A stretch of DNA of 57,370 bases from the NCBI GenBank assembly GCA_900468065.1, contig UBTA01000002.1, forward strand, positions 1 through 57,370, in the 5' to 3' direction. Below are positions 1-9,205 of the stretch, in pieces (position 1 is the stretch's first letter; the number at the start of each line of letters is the position of its first letter). The translations under genes were made by a program, and so were the position numbers. This stretch comes from Hyphomicrobiales bacterium (lineage in GTDB: Bacteria; Pseudomonadota; Alphaproteobacteria; Rhizobiales; Rhizobiaceae). The notes under the pieces were generated by a model, which saw only the letters and a list, made by a program, of their open reading frames with translations, was not told where the DNA came from and made no database searches.

Positions 1-721
1 GGCCGCCGTCGACGGCGACTTCGCTGGCGGTCATGAAGCTGCTGTCATCCGACGCGAGGAAGGCGGCCGCGGCCGCGATCTCCGCCGGATCGGCCATGCG
101 CCCGAGCGGGGTCATTGCACCGTAGGCCTTCTGGCCCTCCTCTCCGAGCGCTTCCATCGCGAGTTCGGTCGCCGTCGCGCCGGGCGACAGCACGTTGACC
201 CGGATACCGGTACCCTTCAGATCCTCGCCCCAAGTCCGTGCGAGGTTGCGCACGGCTGCTTTGCTGGCGCTGTAGGCAGTGAATGCCGGGGCGCCGGTGG
301 TCCCAGCGCTCGACCCCGTCAGGATGATCGAAGCACCCGGACCCATCAGTGGAAGCGCCTTCTGAACAGTGAAGATCGTGCCCTTCACGTTGGTGTCGAA
401 AGTGTCGTCGAGGTGCTTGGCAGTGATCTGGCCGAAGGGAAGCGGACTTCCAGTCCCGGCATTGGCGAAGACGATGTCGAGGGTCCCGCGCTCGGCTTTC
501 ACCACTGCGTAGAGCCGATCCAGATCGGTTTCATCCGAGACCGAGCCCTTCACCGCGCGGGCGTTGGGTCCAAGCTCCGCCACAGCCGCATCGAGTGCTG
601 GCTGCCGACGGCCGTAGATGTAGACGAAGGCACCCTCCTCGATGAAGCGCCTTGCAGCGGCGAGGCCTATACCGGTGGCGCCGCCCGTGATCACGGCGGT
701 CTTTCCATTCAATCTGGTCAT
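1..721 (-). CDS. SDR family NAD(P)-dependent oxidoreductase (3' end outside window)
   Basis: Short-chain dehydrogenase/reductase acting on an unidentified alcohol or ketone. About 240 codons are visible and the gene continues past base 1, so the last few residues are missing. The translation begins MTRLNGKTAVITGG and carries the N-terminal dinucleotide-binding motif TGGATGIG (about residues 12-19), the NAG motif (FANAG, about residue 90) and the catalytic Tyr-x-x-x-Lys as YSASK (about 150). The C-terminal PLGRMADPAEIA and EVAVDGG segments are typical of classical SDRs. The start ATG at 719-721 is the first that keeps the fold; an ATG three bases further upstream hits a stop. The gene is divergent from the LysR gene at 948, the usual arrangement for regulator and target. 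The substrate cannot be read from sequence. Confidence 0.9.
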   Translation of the reverse strand, partial: MTRLNGKTAVITGGATGIGLAAARRFIEEGAFVYIYGRRQPALDAAVAELGPNARAVKGSVSDETDLDRLYAVVKAERGTLDIVFANAGTGSPLPFGQITAKHLDDTFDTNVKGTIFTVQKALPLMGPGASIILTGSSAGTTGAPAFTAYSASKAAVRNLARTWGEDLKGTGIRVNVLSPGATATELAMEALGEEGQKAYGAMTPLGRMADPAEIAAAAAFLASDDSSFMTASEVAVDGG

Positions 722-947
722 GTCATGCATTCCTTGTGTCGCTTCTCGGGTCATCATTTTGCGGAGACATCCTCCGACAGCCTCGATATGGGTTCGCCTG
801 TGCCGGGCAGTCAGTGCGCAATCGCGCGTATCCGTGGTGCCAAAACGATCCACTGACGCGATGGAACGCGGCGATGATCATGCGCAGTCCGGTCCGATAG
901 GTTAGACTGGTCGTCGAAAGCCGCCCCATGCGGCGCGGGAATGGACC

Positions 948-1844
948 ATGATCGACTGGGATGACGTTCGCTACTTTCTTGCCGCTGCGCGTGGCGGCTC
1001 AGTGCGGGCTGCCGCCAAGAGCCTGGGGGTCAACCACTCGACCGTGCTGCGACGCATTGCTCAGCTTGAGGAGCGCCTTGCGGCGCAGATGTTCGAGAAG
1101 CTGCCTTCGGGCTACCGCCTCACGGCCGCAGGTGAAGAGGTTCTTGAGTTTGCGAACGAGATGGAGGCCTCGTCGCACCGTTTGGAGACGCGCGTCTTCG
1201 GGCGCGATCAGAGCGTACGCGGGCTTCTTAGGGTGACGATGCCCCCGTTCCTTGCGACACACCTGCTCATGCCAGATCTCGCCGATTTTGCGCGGTTGCA
1301 TCCGGATATCGAGATGGAGCTCGTATCGACCGGCGAGGTCGTGAATCTGACCAACCGGGAGGCGGACGTGGCGATCCGGATGGTCTCGGATCGCAAGACC
1401 CTGCCGCTCAATCTTCATGGCCTGAAAGGTCCGGATGTGCTTGCAGGTGTTTATGTGTCCCGTGACAGACTGGCCGCGTGCCGTGCGGGTGCGCCGGATC
1501 CACTCCGGCCCATCGTCATCGGCGGTCAGGATCTTCCGGGCTGGGTCGACGAAGGGGAAGTTCCCGCTAGAGGGGTTCCGTTCAGGACGCCGGACGCCGA
1601 CGCGCAGATCGCTGCCGCAAGGCAAGGGATCGGGATGACCAAACTGCCCTGTTTCGTTGGAGATGCCGATCACCTGCTGGCGAGAGTTCCGGGCATCGAT
1701 CTGAAATCACCGGCGACGATCTGGCTTCTCACGCAAGGGGAGACACGCAAGACGAAGCGCGTGCGGCTGTTCACAGAGTTCATATCCCACCGCCTCGCCG
1801 CGTACGCTCCGCTCCTCGCCGGGCGGTCCATATCGCGCGGCTGA
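948..1844 (+). CDS. LysR family transcriptional regulator
   Basis: A 298-residue LysR-type regulator. The N-terminal winged helix-turn-helix covers about residues 1-60 (RYFLAAARGGSVRAAAKSLG, then the recognition-helix stretch STVLRRIAQLEERL). A substrate-binding domain follows (MPPFLATHLLMPDLADFARLHPD through EADVAIRM). Length and layout are normal for the family. It is transcribed divergently from the SDR gene ending at 721, with a 226-bp gap expected to hold the LysR boxes, so it probably controls that dehydrogenase and itself. No strong Shine-Dalgarno precedes the ATG. The effector is unknown. Confidence 0.92.
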   Translation: MIDWDDVRYFLAAARGGSVRAAAKSLGVNHSTVLRRIAQLEERLAAQMFEKLPSGYRLTAAGEEVLEFANEMEASSHRLETRVFGRDQSVRGLLRVTMPPFLATHLLMPDLADFARLHPDIEMELVSTGEVVNLTNREADVAIRMVSDRKTLPLNLHGLKGPDVLAGVYVSRDRLAACRAGAPDPLRPIVIGGQDLPGWVDEGEVPARGVPFRTPDADAQIAAARQGIGMTKLPCFVGDADHLLARVPGIDLKSPATIWLLTQGETRKTKRVRLFTEFISHRLAAYAPLLAGRSISRG

Positions 1845-2104
1845 CGTCCGATGCCAAACGCCACAAATGGGCTATGGAAATTGTGTTGGAGATTGCCACT
1901 CCCAAAGGCTGCGGAGTGGCCGCTCTCCGTGAAATCGAAACGCATCGCGTGTCAGTAAAAATCGGTGCGATCTTTGCAGAGCACCCATGCTCAACGAGAA
2001 ACCCGGAATGGTTTGGTGATGATCCGCATAGCCGGTACAAATCGCTGCATCAGCCTCATGTCGACCATTCATGCGATTTATGCCAGCAATGAAAGTGTCG
2101 ATCG

Positions 2105-2404
2105 ATGACATCTGCCATCGCCAACTTTGGGACTGAGCTATATCTGTCGGCCAACGAGGTCTCAAAGGTATCAACCTTCCAACGCCTGCGCCTGGTCGAG
2201 CATGCCGCAAGAATGATTGCGGAGCAGCGGATACAAGTTGCGGTGACCGGCAACGTCGTATCCATACCGTCAAGCGTTGTCGCAGGCCTGGACATTATTC
2301 TCCTGCAGATCGACGACATGCCCGACCCGCTCATGAACCACATCCTTCTAGAGTGTGCGGACGAAATCCGAAAGTTGCATGTCCTGAGCACGAAGACCGA
2401 GTAA
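2105..2404 (+). CDS. hypothetical protein (99 aa)
   Basis: An unrecognised 99-residue reading frame with no signal peptide, membrane segment or motif. Composition is that of a small soluble protein with amphipathic stretches (FQRLRLVEHAARMIAEQRIQVAV; then MNHILLECADEIRKLHVL). The opposite strand also has an open frame here, but it is rich in Arg, Ser and Cys, as expected of a shadow. The Shine-Dalgarno is weak and the gene stands alone between the LysR gene and a small gene on the other strand, so it may be a real orphan gene or a chance frame. Confidence 0.45.
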   Translation: MTSAIANFGTELYLSANEVSKVSTFQRLRLVEHAARMIAEQRIQVAVTGNVVSIPSSVVAGLDIILLQIDDMPDPLMNHILLECADEIRKLHVLSTKTE

Positions 2405-2596
2405 GGGGGAGGGAGGCCCGTTGCTCGCCCATCGGTGCATCGAACATTTCTGGTATTGCATCAGTAATCACGTTCCCGGGGGCCGCAGCGTTGCCAGCCC
2501 CTTCGCGTCCATCGCGACGGCAGCGCCTTGGACAGTAATTATCCGGAGCGCTTTGGATTGCCTAGAGCGCAGAGTCGCAGTGACTGGAGTGGATCG

Positions 2597-2902
2597 TTAT
2601 ATTCCCGACCCATCGAACTGCGGGGCGTCGTCGCCTTCCCAAGGTGAGGGCATGGATGGGCGGCCGCGATTGGCGGAAGGCATCGGCATCCAGCACTTCA
2701 GCTCCGGCTCAGCATATTCAATGACGCAGCCGGGGGAGGAATCAGAGGCGCGCCAGCTTTCTGTGCCGAACCGGTCGCCATTCGACCAATAGGCGAGGTC
2801 GACTTCCGCCGGCCCCTGTTCAGACGGGCGGACTGTGACGAGGATTCGGCTACCGTCTTTCGGCGCGCTTGCCATGTGGCGCCACCTGTCTGGACTGTTC
2901 AT
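2597..2902 (-). CDS. small conserved hypothetical protein (APKDG-type)
   Basis: A 101-residue soluble protein starting MNSPDRWRHMASAPKDG. The pattern W-x-x-M-A-S-A-P-K-D-G-S-R-I-L-V followed by AYWSNG and W-x-A-S resembles the short 'APKDGT.ILV' proteins common in rhizobial and phage-derived genomes; their function is not known. The start at 2902 is supported by the Shine-Dalgarno GCAGGAGA about 8 bases upstream; the open frame extends 16 codons further but without a ribosome-binding site. It stands alone beside the decayed region that follows, which fits accessory or formerly mobile DNA. Confidence 0.6.
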   Translation of the reverse strand: MNSPDRWRHMASAPKDGSRILVTVRPSEQGPAEVDLAYWSNGDRFGTESWRASDSSPGCVIEYAEPELKCWMPMPSANRGRPSMPSPWEGDDAPQFDGSGI

Positions 2903-3081
2903 CGTTTTCTCTCCTGCCTCACCGCAAGTAGAGTGTCGCCTCGCCTTCAAAAGCGGTCAACCCAAACTTTGCACAAGCCATCTTCTGAAGACGAGCCATG
3001 AAAAATTTGAACAGCCACTCAAGGTGGTCACCCAAGCTGGCCGGAACATCGCGATTTGGATCCGTGCCAATCACTTTCCGG

Positions 3082-3645
3082 CTAGCACTTTAGCCGCCCC
3101 ACAGCATCCAATACATTGATCTCTGTACCGAACCTCGCGGATTGATCTAAAAAGCGCTGCAATATTCTCTCTGCATCATGACCACGAGCAAGTTCCGGCG
3201 CGAGGCGTTGTTCCAAAGCGTCAGTCCGTGACGGTTCGGCGCCCCCGATAACGATCGGATGAAAGGACATTCTGACGAGTTTGCCATCATCGGCAAACGA
3301 ACATGGCCCGATGACGCTCTCCCAGACCTCCCGAGCGATCCAAGGCGATTTCTCTGATTTTACGTGGAAGATGGAATGGCCCAGACTGTAGAAGATTGGC
3401 CGTTGACGGTAGATTTCGACGGGCTGGAGAACGGGCGCCATGGCTGACGAACATGGCTGCGCCTGCATCGATGCATTTTTTCGCAAACGCTCCCACCGAT
3501 TCGGGAACCTGATACCAGTCAGAGGCCCAATGGTGATGATGCAGGTAGGCGATGACGAGGTATCCATCCTCTGCAGCAAACGTGATTGCCGCGAGGTTCG
3601 CGGGATGATACCGACAGCCAAGACGCTGAACGTACTGGGGCCCTT
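3082..3645 (-). pseudogene. CapA-family (poly-gamma-glutamate synthesis type) protein remnant
   Basis: C-terminal part of a CapA-family metallophosphatase-like protein, broken by frameshift and missing its N-terminal half. Read from the right, one frame gives EDGYLVIAYLHHHHWASDW and KCIDAGAAMFVSHGA. Near base 3436 the frame changes and continues PVLQPVEIYRQRPIFYSLG, then VWESVIG and SFHPIVIGG, to a stop at 3082. The HxHW and SHGAPVLQPVEIY-like segments are the conserved core of the CapA fold. Homology ends near 3645, where the remnant of a LysR gene on the other strand begins. Upstream of this point further stops occur in the coding frame. No function is expected. Confidence 0.7.
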
Positions 3646-3650
3646 ATGCC

Positions 3651-4145
3651 TTGCGTTAGGCCAGGTCCGCAGCGGCCATAACACCTTTTCGCCCACGACC
3701 TCGGAACTGACTGTTTCCATCGCGTGCACGGTCCACCTTGAAGCAGCTGTTGTCGTGCCGCTGATAATGGCAGTTCGAGACAAGGCGCCTAGCGTACGGA
3801 TTGCGGTGCATCTCCTTAATCCATCGACACTGAACCAGCAACTTGCCGATGGCGATGCCGATCTGGCGATTGCTACTCCCGATTCCAGCCAACCGCATTT
3901 GCGCACGCGGCACCTGTTCGAGATCGTGCGTCGGCAGCGTCTTTCCTAGTTGTTCCAAACATCGTCTCGGCGAGCGACCTTGTCGCTCTGGTACCGCGAC
4001 GTTTATTGCGAGACAGGCCGGCCGAGCTTGAGGTAATCGACGTGCCGTGGCTTTCCAAACGGTTTCAGGTCGGTTTGATATGGCACGAGCGGCCCCACGG
4101 AGATCCCGGTTAGATTTGGATCCGCGATCTCATTTGTGATTTGAT
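3651..4145 (+). pseudogene. LysR family regulator remnant
   Basis: Decayed LysR regulator lacking its DNA-binding domain. One frame (to 3949) encodes the start of a substrate-binding domain: TSELTVSIACTVHLEAAVVV, then APSVRIAVHLL and LADGDADLAIATP. After a frameshift the C-terminal part resumes in another frame from about 3950: VPNIVSASDLVALVPRRLL, VIDVPWLSKRF, GLIWHERPHGDPG, a stop, then IWIRDLI. Roughly 60-100 residues between the two parts are missing. The loss of the N-terminus coincides with the loss of the N-terminus of the divergent CapA-family remnant. Confidence 0.7.
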
Positions 4146-4517
4146 GATGAACTGAATCGCGGACAAGCTATACCGGGGTTTGTCAACGAGCGGCGCCAAC
4201 AACTATCGCGTGCGGTGGCGCTGCCGCGGTTCTTGCGTAAAGTGGCAGCGATATTGAGCTCGGGCGCAAGCAGATCGGACTAACCGGCGAAGCCGACGAA
4301 AACGCTGCATGGCGTCTCCGCCTTGATATCGTCGGGGAGTGCCGCCTGGCTCGCTTCGATCGCAATTCGGTGCTGGATTGGTTTGAAGACCTTAGGCTTG
4401 CGACAAAAGTTGGTAGGCGTGCATAAACACCCGCCATCTACCGGAACAGCGCACCCTTCCAAATCGCCTCAAAAGGCCTGAGCTTAAACGGCCTGCCAGT
4501 CCTGGCCAAGGCCACTG
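4146..4517. other. intergenic stretch without recognisable gene
   Basis: About 370 bases between the LysR remnant and uxuA. Short open frames exist on both strands but none has a convincing start, ribosome-binding site or family signature. It is probably further decayed coding sequence continuing from the remnants on its left. No repeat, tRNA or clear terminator was seen. Confidence 0.4.
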
Positions 4518-5705
4518 TCAGCTCGGCTTCGCATCAAGCGCATGCAGGATGCCGCGCAGTTCGGCAAGGCCCCGCAGGCGGCCGATCGAGGGGTAGCCCG
4601 GGGTGACAACCTTGTCTAGATCGTCGAGCATGCGGTGGCCGTGATCAGAGCGGAAGACGATGGTGTTGTCCGGGGACCGGCGGCGGTCTTCAGTGACGAG
4701 TTCCTTCAACACTGTCACCATGTCGACGTCGCCCTCGAGATGGGCGCTTTCATGGAAGCTGCGGCCGTCTCCCTCTCTTGTTGTGGCGCGCAGATGTGCG
4801 AAATGGATGCGTGCGGCGAAACGGCGGGCAATCGCGCTCAGATCGTTGTCTGCACGAACGCCGAGGCTGCCGGTGCAAAAGCACATGCCGTTGGCGGGTG
4901 AGGGCACCGCGTCAAACAGGGCGGCGTAGTCGTTCGCGGTCGAGGCAATGCGCGGCAGGCCGAACAGCGGGCGTGGCGGATCGTCGGGATGCAGGGTTAG
5001 TTTGACGCCATACGCCTCTGCCGCAGGGGTGACGGCCTCCAGGAATTCGATCAAATGTTGGCGAAAACGGCCGGCGTCGACACCGCTATAGGCGGCGAGC
5101 CGTTCGCGAAAGCCAGGCACTGTCATTGGTTCGGTGGTGGAGCCCGGCAGGGCTGAGGTGATGATGCGGGTGATCTCTGCCATCTCGGTTTCCGGCATCG
5201 CCTCGAAAACGGTTTTGGCGCGCTCGCGGTCACTGGCCGAATAGTCCTTTTCGGCGTCTTGGCGCTTGAGCACGAAAAGGTCGAAGGCGGCAAAGCGCTC
5301 GTGGTCAAAGCGCATGGCGGTCGCGCCGCTCGGGGTGACGAAGTCCAGCTCGGTGCGCGTCCAGTCGACCACCGGCATGAAATTGTAGCAGACGATTTTG
5401 ATGCCGCAGGCGGCGACTGCCTCAAGGCTCGCAATCCAGGCTTCGATCTCGGCCTTTGCTTTGCCGCCGGTGCGCTTGACGGCATCGGGGATGGGAATGC
5501 TTTCGACGACAGACCAGGTGAGCGGGGAGCGGCCGGCGGGCGTGGTTTCGATCAGGTTCTGGCGCTCGCGCACCTCGCTTTCCGTCCAGGCGCGGCCGAT
5601 TGGCACCTGGTGCAGCGCCGACACGATATTGGTCGCCCCGGTCTGGCGCACATCGTCTAGCGTCACCGGCGCATCCGGTCCAAACCATCTCCATCCCTGA
5701 CGCAT
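4518..5705 (-). CDS. uxuA: mannonate dehydratase
   Basis: D-mannonate dehydratase, which removes water from D-mannonate to give 2-keto-3-deoxy-D-gluconate, the last step of the glucuronate branch. The 395-residue length matches the roughly 395 residues of the UxuA family. Hallmarks are MRQGWRWFGPDAPV at the N-terminus, the metal-binding CTGSLG (about 277-282), HFAHLR (301-306), FHESAHLEGDVDM (about 317) and RSDHGHRM. The start at 5705 has a strong Shine-Dalgarno (GGAGGAA); the open frame extends 15 codons upstream into the intergenic region but without one. It lies 38 bp downstream of the gntR gene on the same strand, and the uxaC and uxuB partners are on the divergent strand, so the locus forms one uronate regulon. 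Confidence 0.95.
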   Translation of the reverse strand: MRQGWRWFGPDAPVTLDDVRQTGATNIVSALHQVPIGRAWTESEVRERQNLIETTPAGRSPLTWSVVESIPIPDAVKRTGGKAKAEIEAWIASLEAVAACGIKIVCYNFMPVVDWTRTELDFVTPSGATAMRFDHERFAAFDLFVLKRQDAEKDYSASDRERAKTVFEAMPETEMAEITRIITSALPGSTTEPMTVPGFRERLAAYSGVDAGRFRQHLIEFLEAVTPAAEAYGVKLTLHPDDPPRPLFGLPRIASTANDYAALFDAVPSPANGMCFCTGSLGVRADNDLSAIARRFAARIHFAHLRATTREGDGRSFHESAHLEGDVDMVTVLKELVTEDRRRSPDNTIVFRSDHGHRMLDDLDKVVTPGYPSIGRLRGLAELRGILHALDAKPS

Positions 5706-5743
5706 GCCTGCTTCTTCCTCCGGTCTATTCAGTGTGTTGTTGT

Positions 5744-6463
5744 TCAGCAAAAATAGTCGGGGTGCATGACGCGCAATTCGGCAACGTCGGGAATGACCGC
5801 GCTCAAATGGTGCATCATAGCAGCCCGGGCGCCATCGACGTCGTGGGCGGCGATGGCATTACGGATGGTCACATGCTCTTCGATGACGCTCTCCATGCGG
5901 CCAAGTGCCGGCAGGGTCAGGCGCCGGGCGCGGTCGATCTGGATCTTGACGGTTTTCAGGATGGACCAGATGCCAGGATAGCCGGCGATGCCGGCGATCG
6001 TTTCGTGGAAGGCCTCGTCCTGCTCGTGGAAAAGCGACGTCTCGTTATGGGCGGCATGGACCCGCTGGCGGGCGATGATGGCGTCCAGCTTGGCGATGTC
6101 GGCAGGGGTGGCAATGGTGGTTGCCGATTCTACCGTCGTTCCCTCCAGCGACTTGCGGATTACCACCGCCTCGGGAATGGCGGCGACGGGAACCAACGAT
6201 ACGAAGGTGCCGGACTGGGGAAAGATATCGACAAGTCCAGCCTCCGCCAACCGCAGCAGCGCCTCACGCACCGGCGTCCGGCTGACGCTGAATTCCTCTG
6301 CGATCCGTTTTTCCTGCAACGGCATGCCAGGCGGCATCTGCAGCGATGTGATCGCCGAATGCAGCCTCTCATAAATCGCTGATCCTGCCGTGACGCGCCG
6401 GAGCTTTGCGGCCGCCGGCTCTGCAAGGAGCGGCGTGATGATGCTGCGGGGCGATGATGGCAT
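5744..6463 (-). CDS. GntR family regulator, FCD (FadR/UxuR-like) subfamily
   Basis: A 239-residue regulator of the FadR subgroup. The winged helix lies at about residues 25-95 (YERLHSAITSLQMPPGMPLQ, then EEFSVSRTPVREALLRL) and the FCD ligand-binding domain follows, with the conserved D...H...H pattern in DEAFHETIAGIAGY and EEHVTIRNAI. It is the first gene of the leftward uxuA transcript and faces uxaC across about 90 bp, which contain the palindrome ATACTAGTAT. Family knowledge suggests it represses both arms until a hexuronate intermediate binds, as UxuR/ExuR-type proteins do. The ligand itself is inferred from context. Confidence 0.92.
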   Translation of the reverse strand: MPSSPRSIITPLLAEPAAAKLRRVTAGSAIYERLHSAITSLQMPPGMPLQEKRIAEEFSVSRTPVREALLRLAEAGLVDIFPQSGTFVSLVPVAAIPEAVVIRKSLEGTTVESATTIATPADIAKLDAIIARQRVHAAHNETSLFHEQDEAFHETIAGIAGYPGIWSILKTVKIQIDRARRLTLPALGRMESVIEEHVTIRNAIAAHDVDGARAAMMHHLSAVIPDVAELRVMHPDYFC

Positions 6464-6494
6464 GAAGTCTCTCGAAGCGTTGACACTGTTGTGA

Positions 6495-6504
6495 ATACTA
6501 GTAT
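6495..6504. promoter_or_regulatory. palindrome ATACTAGTAT, candidate operator of the uronate GntR regulator
   Basis: Perfect 10-bp palindrome in the short region between the divergent gntR and uxaC genes, set in AT-rich sequence. FCD-type GntR proteins bind short palindromes of this size, and its central location would let one site control both directions. No second copy was noticed elsewhere in the window. Confidence 0.5.
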
Positions 6505-6553
6505 ATCAGTTTCATCACGTTGCCAAGACGTGAAGCGGGAGGAGCGACAAGGA

Positions 6554-7954
6554 ATGGCATTGCACCCCGACAGACTGTTTCCTGCCGACCCCAGTACACG
6601 GGCGATCGCAAGGCAGCTTTACGAGACCGTTCAAGGACTGCCGATCATATCGCCGCATGGCCACACGGATCCGTCCTGGTATGCGGAAGACAAGCCGTTT
6701 CCCGACCCGGCAGCGCTGTTCATCACCCCCGACCACTATGCGACGCGCATGCTCTATTCGCAGGGTGTGCGGCTGGAGGACCTGGGTGTTGCGCGGCGTG
6801 ACGGCGCGCCGGTCGAGACGGACCCGCGCACGATATGGCGGTTGTTTGCAAGCCATTTCCATCTTTTTGCCGGAACACCCACGCGCATCTGGTTCGAGCA
6901 TTCCATGGAGACTGTGTTCGGGATTACCGAGCGCCTGTCGCTGAAAACCGCAGACGCCCTGTTCGACCGGATCGAGGCTGCAATCCCGATGCCGGCCATG
7001 CGGCCGCGCGCCCTGTTCGACCGGTTCGGCATTGAAGTGATCGCCACCACGGACAGTGCGCTCGACGATCTCAAGCATCATGACGCAGTGCGCCATTCGG
7101 GATGGCATGGCCGCGTGGTGCCCACATACCGGCCGGATGCGGTGGTCGATCCACAGGTGCCCGGATTTGCCGGCAACCTTGAGCGCTTTTTCGCCATCAC
7201 CGGGGAGGCGGCGACTTTTGCCGGTTACCTGAATGCGCACCGGGCGCGGCGTACCTTTTTCAAGCAGCGTGGCGCCACCGCGACGGATCATGGCCATGCC
7301 ACAGCCCGGACCGAGAACCTGTCGTCCGGCGATGCAGCTCTGTTGTTCGACAAGGTGCTTGCCGGGAAGGCGGACGCCGCTGAAGCCGATGCCTTCCGCG
7401 GCCAGATGCTGACGGAAATGGCGCGAATGAGCCAGGATGACGGGCTGGTGATGCAGATCCATCCGGGCTCCCACCGCAATCACAACCCCTCGCTGTTTGC
7501 GGATTTCGGGCCTGACAAGGGGGCGGATATTCCAAAGGCCACCGGCTATGTGCAGGCGTTGAAGCCGCTGCTCGATGCTGTCGGCAACGACCCGGCGCTG
7601 TCGGTGATCCTCTTCACGCTCGATGAGACCGCCTATTCGCGGGAACTGGCCCCGCTTGCGGGCCATTATCCCGCGTTGAAGCTTGGGCCAGCCTGGTGGT
7701 TCTTCGATAGTCCTGAAGGCATGCGCCGTTATCGCGAGACGACCACGGAAACCGCCGGGTTCTACAACACGGTCGGCTTCAACGACGACACCCGTGCCTA
7801 TCTGTCGATTCCGGCCCGCCATGACATGGCGCGGCGGGTGGACTGCGCCTATCTCGCCCGGCTCGTGGCAGACCACCGCCTCGACGAGGACGAGGCATCC
7901 GGTTTGGCACACGAACTCGCCTACGGGCTGGCAAAGAGGGCCTATCGACTGTGA
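6554..7954 (+). CDS. uxaC: glucuronate isomerase
   Basis: Uronate isomerase, converting D-glucuronate to D-fructuronate (and galacturonate to tagaturonate). It is 466 residues, normal for UxaC. The amidohydrolase-fold metal site is seen as SPHGHTDPSWYA near the N-terminus; VIATTDSALDDLKHH and MQIHPGSHRNHNP further on are typical of the family. The start at 6554 (MALHPDRLFPADP) has AAGGA just upstream; the frame could begin 21 codons earlier, but that would cover the operator palindrome. It opens the rightward operon with the transporter genes and a uxuB-type gene. Confidence 0.95.
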   Translation: MALHPDRLFPADPSTRAIARQLYETVQGLPIISPHGHTDPSWYAEDKPFPDPAALFITPDHYATRMLYSQGVRLEDLGVARRDGAPVETDPRTIWRLFASHFHLFAGTPTRIWFEHSMETVFGITERLSLKTADALFDRIEAAIPMPAMRPRALFDRFGIEVIATTDSALDDLKHHDAVRHSGWHGRVVPTYRPDAVVDPQVPGFAGNLERFFAITGEAATFAGYLNAHRARRTFFKQRGATATDHGHATARTENLSSGDAALLFDKVLAGKADAAEADAFRGQMLTEMARMSQDDGLVMQIHPGSHRNHNPSLFADFGPDKGADIPKATGYVQALKPLLDAVGNDPALSVILFTLDETAYSRELAPLAGHYPALKLGPAWWFFDSPEGMRRYRETTTETAGFYNTVGFNDDTRAYLSIPARHDMARRVDCAYLARLVADHRLDEDEASGLAHELAYGLAKRAYRL

Positions 7955-8012
7955 CGATCTGGCAGACCGGTGCGCAGGGTGCGCCGGCTGCACAACAAGG
8001 GAGGAGAACGAC

Positions 8013-9188
8013 ATGAATGTTACGCGCAGGACTTTCGTCGGTGGAGTTGCCGGCTTGACGGGGCTCAGCTTTTTGCCCGGCCGGCTTTTTGCACAGCTCA
8101 AGGCGCCGGCAAGCCCGGTCGCCATCACGGTGGTCGACGTCGCCGGCAATCTGGCTTTGACACAGGGCATGCTTGAGGCCTATGCGGCGACAAAGCCGGA
8201 ATGGGTATCGAGCTTCGCCTTCACCAAGGCCCCCGCACCGGAATTGCCCGCCAAGCTCAAGGCGCAGCAGGCCGCCGGCAAGGTCGATATCGACCTCGTG
8301 CTCACCGGAACCGATGTTCTTGCAGCCGGCCTCGACCAAGGGCTCTGGATCGATCTTGCTGCCCATAAGGCCGACCTGCCCAATCTGGAAAGTATCCTTT
8401 TGCCGCAGGCGTTCAAGATGCAGGCGCTGGCCAAGGAGCAGGGTGTCGTCGTCACCTATTATCCATCTGGCCCGCTGATTGAATATATGCCTGACAGAGT
8501 CGCGACCCCGCCAAAGACGGCTCAGGAACTGCTGGAATGGTCAAAGGCCAATCCGAACAAGTTCATGTACGCCCGTCCGGCCAATTCTGGTCCCGGCCGC
8601 ACCTTCCTGATGGGGCTTCCCTATATCCTCGGCGACAGCGATCCGCGCGATCCGGTCAAAGGCTGGACAAAGACCTGGGAATATCTGAAGGCTCTGGGTG
8701 AAAACGTCGAATATTACGGCACCGGTACGACGCAAGTGATGAAAGAGCTCGGGGAGGGCACCCGCGACATCGTCGTCTCGACGACGGGTTGGGATATCAA
8801 CCCGCGGGCACTGGGCATCGTTCCGGCCGAAGCCAAGGTCGGCAAGCTCGAAGGCTTCCATTGGGTGACGGACGCCCATTACGCCGTCATTCCGAAGGGT
8901 GTTTCCGACGAGAAGGTCGCCGTTCTGCTCGATATCATCAACTTCATGCTGCAGCCGCAACAGCAGGCGATCGCCTACGATCAGGGCTATTTCTATCCGG
9001 GCCCGGCGGTGAAGGATGTGACGATCGAGATGGCGCCGCAGGAAAGCCAGGACGCCATCAAGGAATTTGGCCGTCCAGAATATGCCGACTGGATTGCCAA
9101 CAATCCGCTCGAGGTACCGCTTGAGCCGGCCCGGATCGTCGAGGCATTCCGTATCTGGGACGAGCAGATCGGCGCATCCAAGGGCTGA
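8013..9188 (+). CDS. ABC transporter substrate-binding protein, PotD/iron-type, Tat-exported
   Basis: Periplasmic solute-binding protein of 391 residues with a twin-arginine signal (MNVTRRTFVGGVAGLTG, then a hydrophobic run to about residue 28). The mature part resembles the spermidine/putrescine and Fe(III)-type binding proteins, with DVAGNLALTQGMLEAY at the start and YYPSGPLIEYMP and VVSTTGWDINPRALG later. The start ATG at 8013 follows GGGAGGAGAACGAC, a strong ribosome-binding site. It lies 58 bp after uxaC and is followed by the ATPase and two permeases. Its position between uxaC and uxuB points to a uronic acid or uronate-containing ligand, which would be unusual for this transporter class; the ligand is inferred only. 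Confidence 0.88.
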   Translation: MNVTRRTFVGGVAGLTGLSFLPGRLFAQLKAPASPVAITVVDVAGNLALTQGMLEAYAATKPEWVSSFAFTKAPAPELPAKLKAQQAAGKVDIDLVLTGTDVLAAGLDQGLWIDLAAHKADLPNLESILLPQAFKMQALAKEQGVVVTYYPSGPLIEYMPDRVATPPKTAQELLEWSKANPNKFMYARPANSGPGRTFLMGLPYILGDSDPRDPVKGWTKTWEYLKALGENVEYYGTGTTQVMKELGEGTRDIVVSTTGWDINPRALGIVPAEAKVGKLEGFHWVTDAHYAVIPKGVSDEKVAVLLDIINFMLQPQQQAIAYDQGYFYPGPAVKDVTIEMAPQESQDAIKEFGRPEYADWIANNPLEVPLEPARIVEAFRIWDEQIGASKG

Positions 9189-9205
9189 GCCTGACAGGAC
9201 CTGAA

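Noticed and set aside
413..856. 147-codon plus-strand frame near the left edge
   Set aside because: Antisense to the SDR gene, whose sense translation contains all family motifs.
6515..8170. 551-codon minus-strand frame opposite uxaC
   Set aside because: Antisense shadow of uxaC and the binding-protein gene, whose sense frames have clear families.
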